Below are positions 1 through 6,992 of a stretch of 55,933 nt of DNA, piece by piece. Location of the stretch: the NCBI GenBank assembly GCA_905235375.1, contig CAJOLH010000029.1, positions 1 through 55,933 of the forward strand. The letters are read 5' to 3'. Position 1 is the stretch's first letter. Every line of letters starts with the position of its first letter. Made by a program: the position numbers and the translations under genes. Below the pieces are notes generated by a model, which was not told the origin of the DNA, did not search any database, and was given only the letters and a program-made list of their open reading frames with translations. The stretch is from an uncultured Bacteroidales bacterium. GTDB taxonomy: Bacteria; Bacteroidota; Bacteroidia; Bacteroidales; UBA3663.

Positions 1-301
1 CACCGATCAGAACGCCAGCGAAATCCTGGCAAGTGACAAACTCGTAGTTATCGACTTCTGGGCAACATGGTGTGGTCCATGCCAGCGCCTCGGCCCCATT
101 ATCGAACAGCTTGCCGAAGAGTATGAAGGCCGTGCAGAAATCTGCAAGTACAATGTGGATGAGGGCGAAGACCTCACCATCAAGTACGGCATCCGCAACA
201 TTCCCGTTGTCATGCTTATCAAGAATGGCGAAGTTGTCGGCAAGAAGGTTGGTCTCGCTGCCAAGGCCGACCTCCAGAAGCTGATTGACGCAAATCTTTA
301 A
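1..301 (+). CDS. trxA: Thioredoxin (5' end outside window)
   Basis: The reading frame enters at base 2 and stops at TAA 299-301, giving 99 residues. It has the redox-active motif WATWCGPC followed by an amphipathic helix, and the cis-proline loop NIPVV before the last strands, which together define a thioredoxin. Thioredoxins reduce disulphides in cytoplasmic proteins such as ribonucleotide reductase and peroxiredoxins. Only the first few residues are missing, since the family is about 100-105 residues long. The gene is followed at once by a repeat-rich spacer and then comB on the same strand. The family call is firm; whether it is the housekeeping trxA or a paralogue cannot be told. Confidence 0.93.
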   Translation, partial: TDQNASEILASDKLVVIDFWATWCGPCQRLGPIIEQLAEEYEGRAEICKYNVDEGEDLTIKYGIRNIPVVMLIKNGEVVGKKVGLAAKADLQKLIDANL

Positions 302-454
302 CTAAGAGATTCCAAGGGATATTAAGGGATTCTAAGGGATATTTGGGGACAAATGTCAATTGAGTCCCTTTATTCTCCATATTGACAAGGCGAAGGTATC
401 GTCCCTTAATATCCCTTAATATCACCAATATCCCTTAATATCCCTTAACCAACA
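302..454. repeat. Intergenic hairpin built of AAGGGATAT sub-repeats (family C, copy 1)
   Basis: The spacer between trxA and comB consists almost wholly of tandem sub-repeats. The left arm (about 304-345) carries three copies of AAGGGAT(A/T)T-like units. The right arm (about 396-451) carries four copies of the complementary ATATCCCTTA unit. The arms can pair over tens of bases and the right arm ends a few bases before the comB ATG. A second full copy precedes gldN (37497-37660), the right arm alone precedes the histidine kinase gene (54537-54640), and a remnant lies at 21351-21376. Confidence 0.75.
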
Positions 455-1168
455 ATGCAAATCGAAATCTGTTTCTCTCCCAGCCTAATCCATCTCTATG
501 AGCACCGCGACAGCGTCGTGGTGGTGACCGACGTATTCCGTGCCACCACCACCATCTGCACTGCTTTTGCCAACGGTGCATCCTATATCATTCCTGTTGC
601 TACCGAACAGGAAGCACTTGCCTATAAGTCGCTCGGTCATCTTGTGGGAGCCGAGCAGGCCACCGAACGATGTTCGTTTGCAGACTTCGGCAATTCCCCC
701 TCCGAATATTCGGTCGATAAGGTGAACGGCAAAGCCATCGTCTTCATGACCACCAATGGTACCAAGGCCATCAAGGGTGCTGCCGATTGCTACCAGCTGC
801 TCATTGGTGCGTTCGTCAACCTTCAAGCACTCACCGAACGCATCCTATCGTTGGGTAAGGATGTGCTCATCGTCTGCTCGGGTGCCAACGGCCGCATCTG
901 TCTGGAAGACTCCCTCTTCGCCGGAGCCCTCACCAGCACATTGCTTGCCGAAGACGGTGTGGAAGCAGCCAGCGATGGCGCACGCATGGCCGTCGCGCTC
1001 TGGCACCAGGCGAACCGCGACTTCTCGAATATCCTGATGCAGAGCGAACATGCACGACGCCTCATCCAGCACGGTTTCCGTGCCGACATCAATTACTGCC
1101 TCCGTCGCAGCATCTTCGGCGTTGTCCCCGAACTCCAGGGCGACAAACTCATCGTACGCAAAGAATAA
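455..1168 (+). CDS. comB: 2-phosphosulfolactate phosphatase family protein (ComB-like)
   Basis: The 237-residue protein has the family N-terminus: an MQIEICFSP start and the VVVVTDVFRATTTICTAF block near residues 21-40. It also has the conserved TTNGTKAI (about 98-105) and CSGANGRICLEDSLFAG (about 140-157) segments. ComB is a Mg-dependent phosphatase that converts 2-phosphosulfolactate to sulfolactate in coenzyme M synthesis of methanogens. Bacteria without coenzyme M often carry homologues, so the substrate here is uncertain. Length and start match the family. It lies 7 bp ahead of the CvfB-like gene on the same strand, so the two are probably cotranscribed. Confidence 0.85.
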   Translation: MQIEICFSPSLIHLYEHRDSVVVVTDVFRATTTICTAFANGASYIIPVATEQEALAYKSLGHLVGAEQATERCSFADFGNSPSEYSVDKVNGKAIVFMTTNGTKAIKGAADCYQLLIGAFVNLQALTERILSLGKDVLIVCSGANGRICLEDSLFAGALTSTLLAEDGVEAASDGARMAVALWHQANRDFSNILMQSEHARRLIQHGFRADINYCLRRSIFGVVPELQGDKLIVRKE

Positions 1169-1175
1169 GAAAACT

Positions 1176-2024
1176 ATGGCACAATTAGGACAATACAATA
1201 CGTTGAAAGTAGCGAAGATCGTTGACTTCGGCCTTTACCTCGATGGAGGCGACGGCCTTGAGATACTCATGCCCAAGCGCTACATACCCCAGGATGCTAA
1301 AGTGGGCGACGAACTGAAGGTTTTCGTCTATCAGGATGCCGAGGCACGCCTCATCGCCACCAACGAACATCCCTACGCCACCGTAGGGCAGTTCGCCTAT
1401 CTGAAAATCAATAGCGTGAATGCCGTCGGTGCCTTTGCCGACTGGGGCACGTCGAAGGAATTGCTCATCCCCCATCGCGAACAAGCGCAGAAGATGGAGG
1501 AAGGCCGCCGATACATTATTTATATATATATCGACCAACTGTCGGGTCGCATCGCAGGCACTGCCAAGGTCGATAAGCATCTCGGCAACGTGCCGCCCAC
1601 TTACGACGAAGGCCAGGAAGTCGAAGCTCTCGTCTGGAGGCAGACGAACCTCGGCTACAAGGTCATCATCAACAACCAACATGCCGGCCTGCTCTATCAT
1701 AACCAGATCTTCCAGGAGATACGCATCGGCGAACGTCTGCGGGCATGGGTCAAGGGTGTGCGCGAAGATGACAAGATTGACCTCAGTCTCCAGCCCATCG
1801 GCTATCGTCAGATGATCGATCCCGCCGAGGCTTCCATCCTCAAGGCGCTCCATCGCCGCAACGGTTTCCTGCCGCTCACCGATCACTCCACGCCCGAACT
1901 CATCGCCTCCGAGTTGCAGATGTCGAAGAAGACCTTCAAGAAGGCCGTCGGCGCCCTCTACAAGCAGCAGCGCATCGCCCTCCGCACCGATGGCATCCAG
2001 CTGCTGGACAACTCTGAAGAGTGA
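1176..2024 (+). CDS. cvfB: S1-domain RNA-binding protein, CvfB family
   Basis: I start the protein at ATG 1176 (MAQLGQYNTLKVAKIVDFG), giving 282 residues; an in-frame upstream ATG would overlap comB and adds no conserved sequence. The N-terminus is an S1-like OB fold (VAKIVDFGLYLDGGDGLEILMPKRY). A second S1-like unit follows at about 65-130 and a third at about 140-215. A winged-helix C-terminus contains ELIASELQMSKKTFKKAVGALYK (about 247-269). This is the CvfB/YitL architecture, named for a Staphylococcus virulence regulator that binds RNA. The protein is expected to be cytoplasmic. The comB-cvfB pairing suggests an operon but no clear functional link. Confidence 0.88.
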   Translation: MAQLGQYNTLKVAKIVDFGLYLDGGDGLEILMPKRYIPQDAKVGDELKVFVYQDAEARLIATNEHPYATVGQFAYLKINSVNAVGAFADWGTSKELLIPHREQAQKMEEGRRYIIYIYIDQLSGRIAGTAKVDKHLGNVPPTYDEGQEVEALVWRQTNLGYKVIINNQHAGLLYHNQIFQEIRIGERLRAWVKGVREDDKIDLSLQPIGYRQMIDPAEASILKALHRRNGFLPLTDHSTPELIASELQMSKKTFKKAVGALYKQQRIALRTDGIQLLDNSEE

Positions 2025-2051
2025 GAAGGGCACACAGTTATTGGTGTAAGG

Positions 2052-2178
2052 TCACACAGATTTCTCAGATAAACACAGATTTTTGTTTCGCCATAATACG
2101 CATCAATCGTCAGAAGGACATGATGGACACGCATGTGCCGCGTAGCGAAATCTGTGTAAATCCGTGAAATCTGTGTGA
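2052..2178. repeat. Hairpin repeat, family A, single copy
   Basis: A 127-bp imperfect palindrome. The left arm (2052-2090) begins TCACACAGATTTCTCAGAT and holds two reiterations of ACACAGATTT. The right arm (2146-2178) is its near reverse complement and ends AAATCTGTGTGA. The ~55-bp loop is the same type as in units 3, 5 and 6 of the array at 2630-3686. It is preceded by GGGCACACAGTT...TAAGG (2028-2050), a flank also found just before the array (2606-2629), so the GxxExxY gene lies between two copies of flank plus hairpin. Confidence 0.85.
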
Positions 2179-2217
2179 CAAATAGTATATTAACAAGAAA
2201 TTTGATTTTTGAGAGAT

Positions 2218-2589
2218 ATGACAGACAACGAAATCACATACGAGATAAGAGGAGCCATCTTTGATGTTTACAACGAGTTAGGACCAGGCCTATTGGAGAG
2301 CGTCTATGAAGAAGCTCTCTCATTTGAAATCCAGAAGAGAGGTTTAACAGTCGAACGTCAATTGGATGTTCCTATAATATATAAAGGAAATACACTCAAA
2401 TCACCTTTACGAGTAGATCTTCTTGTAGAAAAGAAAGTTATCGTGGAGATAAAATCGGTAGAAGAGATGAAGGGCGTGTTTTGGAAACAAACGCTCACCT
2501 ATATAAAACTCATGAACTTACATGTGGGTCTCTTAGTGAATTTCTCATCGAATTGCATAAAAGAAGACATTCACCGTATCGTCAATTAG
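2218..2589 (+). CDS. GxxExxY protein (PD-(D/E)XK-like fold)
   Basis: This 123-residue protein carries the family-defining GLLESVY (G24, E27, Y30). It also has a nuclease-like D67...E77-I-K79 (RVDLLV...VIVEIKS), the core of the PD-(D/E)XK fold. The biological role of the GxxExxY family is not established, so nuclease activity is an inference from fold. The ATG at 2218 is preferred; a TTG three codons upstream is possible. The gene is clearly more AT-rich than the genes on either side and is embedded in family A hairpin repeats, which suggests horizontal acquisition or linkage to the repeats. No transposase is present. Confidence 0.85.
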   Translation: MTDNEITYEIRGAIFDVYNELGPGLLESVYEEALSFEIQKRGLTVERQLDVPIIYKGNTLKSPLRVDLLVEKKVIVEIKSVEEMKGVFWKQTLTYIKLMNLHVGLLVNFSSNCIKEDIHRIVN

Positions 2590-2629
2590 TGCTATACGGC
2601 AAATCGGGCACACAGTTCCTGGGATAAGG

Positions 2630-3686
2630 TCACACAGATTTCGCAGATAAACACAGATTGTTCGCTACGCACGTAATACACATCTATCGTCTGGAAGGCA
2701 TGAGGGAAAAGCTCGGGCCGCATAGCGTTATCTGTGTAAATCTGAGAAATCTGTGTGACTATAAACAACGCTCTGTGAAAAAAAGCAGATGTGGAATCTG
2801 TGAGAAAGGTGAAGGTCACACAGATTTCTCAGATGAACACAGATTTTTGTTTCTCACATAATACGCATCAATCGTTAGGAAGACATGATGGACATGCACG
2901 TGCCGAGTAGCGAAATCTGTGTAAATCTGTGAAATCTGTGTGAAAAATAAACGCTCTGTGAGTAAAAAGCAGATGTGGAATCTATGAGAAAGGTGAAGGT
3001 CACACAGATTTCTCAGATAAACACAGATTGTTCGCTACGCACGTAATACACATCTATCGTCTGGAAGGCATGAGGGAAAAGCTCGGGCCGCGTAGCGAAA
3101 TCTGTGTTCATCTGAGAAATCTGTGTGACTATAAACAACGCTCTGTGAGTAAAAAGCAAATGTGGAATCTGTGAGAAAGGTGAAGGTCACACAGATTTCT
3201 CAGATGAACACAGATTTTTGTTTCTCACATAATACGCATCAATCGTCAGAAAGACATGATGGACACGCACGTGCCGCGTAGCGAAATCTGTGTAAATCCG
3301 TGAAATCTATGTGACTATAAACAACGCTCTGCGAGTAATAAGCAGATGTGGAATCTGTGAGAAAGGTGAAGGTCACACAGATTTCTCAGATTTACACAGA
3401 TTTTTGTTTCGCGCATAATACGCATCTATCGTCAGAAAGACATGATGGACACGCACGTGCCGCGTAGCGTTATCTGTGTAAATCTGAGAAATCTGTGTGA
3501 CTATAAACAACGCTCTGTGAAAAAAAGCAAATGTGGAATCTGTGAGAAAGGTGAAGGTCACACAGATTTCTCAGATGAACACAGATTGTTCGCTACGCAC
3601 GTAATACACATCTATCGTCAGAAAGACATGATGGACACGCATGTGCCGCGTAGCGAAATCTGTGTTCATCTGAGAAATCTGTGTGA
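2630..3686. repeat. Tandem array of six family A hairpin units
   Basis: Six hairpins lie at 2630-2758, 2816-2943, 3000-3128, 3187-3314, 3373-3500 and 3558-3686. Each is 128-129 bp, they are separated by 56-58 bp of conserved spacer (core GTGGAATCTGTGAGAAAGG), and the period is 184-187 bp. Each unit starts TCACACAGATTTC(T/G)CAGAT and ends AAATCTGTGTGA, so it can fold on itself with arms of about 30 bp. Two loop types occur: type 1 (GTTCGCTACGCACGTAATAC...) in units 2 and 4, and type 2 (TTTTGTTTC(T/G)C...) in units 1, 3, 5 and 6. The last unit is a hybrid of the two (unit 1 is the single copy at 2052). No convincing gene lies in this kilobase. Confidence 0.9.
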
Positions 3687-3746
3687 CTTATAAAAATTCT
3701 GTGCGAAAAAAGCAGACTTAGAATCCGTGAGACAAAAGACCTGCCA

Positions 3747-4624
3747 TCACCTCGGATATGCCAAAAAAGGCAAGGTGATGCCGACGAGGTGCTTGTATCC
3801 TTCGACATTCGGATGCAGCTTGTCCTTCTGGTAATACGGACCATAGTTGCTGTGTGTGAAGCCTGAGCGACGGGGTCGAGGTAAGGGACATCGTGCGCCT
3901 TGGCCCATTCGATTTGAGCATCGACGTAGTGGCGCAGACCGATGCTGTCGGTATAGAGCGTATCGTAGCCCGCTGCTCCCTTATTGAAGATAGGAAGAGT
4001 GGTGAACAGAAGGATCTCGGCATCGGGGTTCTTCTGTTTCAGTTTCTGATAGCAATAGTTCATGCCGCCAAGCATGGTGGAGAGCTTCGTGGTGTCGAAG
4101 CCATCGGCCTCGGTGTAGTCGCTGAGCGTGCCGATGGTGGCGCGTCCCTTCGAGAAGTCGTTGCTCGGCGACCAAAGCAAGTAGATGTCGTGCGGCTTAT
4201 CGCGTCGGCAGCAGCGATCGACGGCATACTGCACACCGTTCTCCTGCGTCAAGTTGCTGTAGCCTGCGCCACTGATGCCGTGGCTGAACAAGGTGAGTTG
4301 CAACAATTCCTGCCAATATGACTTACAGCTGTCCGACTCCTCAATACAGCTGAACGACCCGCCGAAGATGCCAAGACTCTTCCCGAAGTTGGGCGAAAGG
4401 GTGTAATCAATGTCCGGGCCTTCATCATTGGGTTCATCCGTCGGCTCATCATTGGGATTATCCGTCGGCTCATCATTGGGATTATCTTTGGGTTCATCCG
4501 TCGGCTCTTCCCCAGGTTCTTTCGTAGGTTCCTCTATTGGATCATTTATCGGCTGAATCTCCGGCTCATGGCAGGCAGCCAGCAGGGAAAGACTACCGAG
4601 CAGCATTATCAGTATGTATTTCAT
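3747..4624 (-). pseudogene. SGNH/GDSL-like hydrolase lipoprotein with a frameshift
   Basis: The N-terminus MKYILIMLLGSLSLLAAC is a lipoprotein signal with Cys18. A Pro/Glu/Asp-rich linker of DEPTDEPNDNPND-type repeats follows (about 22-70). The SGNH-like domain then shows block I (GIFGGSFS, Ser in place of the usual GDS context) and a block III-like LWSPSNDF. The block V motif DKLHPN is in another frame: the frame of the first part runs to DPVAQ, then near 3855-3868 a -1 shift is needed to read GFTHSNYGPYYQKDKLHPN and stop at 3747-3749. Unshifted, the frame runs on into the hairpin array and ends at 3593. Its start overlaps the stop of the CotH gene by ATGA. It may be a real mutation or a sequencing error. 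Confidence 0.75.
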
Positions 4625-6959
4625 CTTTGAATCCCATTTACAACAATCTTTTTACCTTTGTAAACCATGATGCGACCCGTCGTGGCAGGACTGACGCTCT
4701 GGCCGAAAAGGTCATAACAGGAAGCTTCATCACTGTCATCCTCTGCCGTCAGTTCAAAGATGGCATTATCGGAAGAAGCGTAGGGACTGATCAAAACAGA
4801 GTCACACTCAGGATAATTGCTCAGATCGATGCGTGCCGAGGATGACGAAAGCCGATAGTCGATCTGACTACCATCGGGCAAAGTGAGGGTCATGATCCAA
4901 CCCTCTTTTGCACTATCAGCCTCGATTGTAGCAGCCCTGTTTCGAAAGAACGCGCCCTCAAAATCCCCTTCGAGCAAGGTGACGCCATTGACATTCACCT
5001 TCATGCCTTTCGTCTCGATAGTTGTCGGGATGACCTTTCCCAAAGAGAACGTCTCCGACAAGTTGCGATACATAGCCGCGGCACGCTCCTTGGTATATTC
5101 CATCATGGCATTTTGCTCATACTTGTACCAATTATAGGTACCGTGTGACGAATAGGCATCAAACGTGTAGGGCATCTCATCCTCTATCTCGTTTCTCATC
5201 TCCGCAAGCATCGCACAGGCGTAAGAGGGTTTTAGGAAGTCTCCAAGATAAACGGTGAATCGATCGATGAACAAGCGTCTGAACTCTTCGAAAGTTTTCA
5301 GTTTCGTGAAAATCTTATGTCCGCTCTCGTTTCCTTTGTTCTTCACCTCCTGCCCTTCAGTGCCTTCGACAAAGATGTAGTTGAGGAAGTTCTTTTCGTT
5401 CGAATAGAATCTGTATTCGTCCAAATCCTTGAGGATCCATCGCCAGCGGCCACCATCAGCCTTCGGTGCCCATGCAAAGATGTTATTCCCCGGCCAATCA
5501 TGGTTGCCGCAATAGGCTTCAGCTATCAGGTAGTTGGCAAATTCGCTGATGTCCATGAGTTGGTCAATCGACTCGTAAGTGGAAGACTTGTTCCAAACGC
5601 GCGTGACGAGCTCGTCGAACGTTCCCTCTCCGTAATAGAGGTTATCGGTCTGATAGATGTCATTGTCATCGATGCCATAATTAGCTTCGACATAATGCTC
5701 GTCCGACCGTTCGCGCAGCTCATACATACCCTTGTATTCACCATTGATATACACAATCACGGGGCGATAGGCCTGCCAATCCAAGTCAGCGACATGCGTA
5801 CCGAACAGCTGCTGCACAAAGGCATCGTTCGTCCTTGAGCCGAAACTTCTCGACCCACCGTTGCGAAGCATCACCGAAGAATGTTTCGTAATCTCGGGCT
5901 TCTCCAACCAGAAAGGGCATTTGAAGCGTTTGGTGCCAAAACGCTTATGGGCATAGAGCCGCAACGATTTCTGCGCATACACGCGCGACGTCTTGCCTCC
6001 CACCGAAGTCTCACACAGCTGGTTCAAAGCCGTGCTGTCTGCCACAAAATACTCGACGTTGAGCGGACGCCGCCAGCTCTGCATAAAGTTGGCATTCGGG
6101 TCATCCTTTTCTCCTGCCAGTATTCCGATCTTCTCGTCATAGAAATAATCTCCGTCAGTCACCAGCGAGAAGACAGGCATCCCCAACGGGCGCGGATGGA
6201 AGATATAGCTATGCGTTGCAGCAGGCTTGGGCAAACAATCCTGCGAGAGAATCTTAGCCCGAACGACCATCGAATGGTCAACATTCAGACTTATCTCCTT
6301 GCCAAAAGCGGAGTGCAAGTTCGGTTCGCTGCCATCGGTAGTCCAATAGATGATAGCGTCATGGGGACATCCTGCTTCGGGCATGGTCACACGAAGGGTG
6401 AATGCCTCATCCATCAATCCGCCCTCCACGCTAAAGACAGGATCGGGAGCCACATCGGTCGTCCCCTGCCCTACATTGGCAGCCCCAGGAGAAGGCTGAA
6501 GTTCATAATGCCACTCCTCATCGCCATCATTTACTCGACCATAGGCGATGTTTGGGGCTGGCATATTCCCGTAAATGAGCTGGTCAACCACCTTTCCTCT
6601 CGCATCGAACAAATAGAGCTCGCCCTGCCCCGCATCCAGTCGGAAGTCGGTGTGCAAACCCTCGGCTTTCTTGTCGCAATAGATGAGCAGGTAGCCCCAT
6701 GCAGGAATATACCTGTTTCCTTCCAATCGCCAGGCTCCCACTCCATCGGCATGTTCACCAATAGAATAGCCCGAAAGATTGATAGCAGACCCGCTCGGAT
6801 TGTAAAGTTCCACCCAAGAATCGGGAAAGTCGTTTTCCACCATCAGCTGGTCGATGTTCGACTGCATGATCTCGTTGATGACAAGGCTCTTTGTCTCTTC
6901 ACTCGCGCGCAGAGAGAGAGAGAGAGAGAGAGTAGAATGATAGTTGTAGCTCTAATCAT
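4621..6959 (-). CDS. Lamin-tail/CotH surface protein, apparently phase-variable (start out of frame now)
   Basis: The frame from about residue 20 onward is intact: lamin-tail domain (VINEIMQSNIDQLMV, DFPDSWVELYNP), a chitobiase C-terminal-like beta sandwich (IIYWTTDGSEPN), a CotH domain (NGEYKGMYELRER; WILKDLDEYRF with the DLD metal site) and a tail YDLFGQ...VYKGKKIVV resembling type IX sorting signals. The upstream gene stops at 6993. The only usable ATG in the 33-bp gap plus signal region is at 6959; it opens a good signal peptide, MIRATTIILLSLSLSLS, inside an (AG)11 tract (6911-6932). With 11 units this ATG reads into a stop at 6531. With 10 units it would join the main frame and give 778 residues. 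ATG 6867 is internal to the lamin-tail domain. The stop overlaps the SGNH gene. Confidence 0.85.
6911..6932. repeat. Dinucleotide tract (AG)11 in the signal-peptide region of a CotH gene
   Basis: Eleven uninterrupted AG units on the plus strand read (CT)11 in the coding direction, encoding alternating Leu-Ser of the signal peptide. The distance from ATG 6959 to the main-frame codon at 6903 is 56 bases. One unit fewer makes it 54, and two more make it 60, both in frame. Tracts of this kind change length by slipped-strand replication. Confidence 0.95.
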
Positions 6960-6992
6960 ATTATAATTAAAATGTTTGCGTAAATAGCATGT

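Noticed and set aside
2218..2589. GxxExxY gene as a toxin or restriction enzyme
   Set aside because: Only the fold-level D...ExK pattern is visible; there is no partner methylase or antitoxin, so no activity was assigned.
3442..3693. Short open frames in the hairpin array
   Set aside because: They repeat with the array units and carry no independent coding signal.
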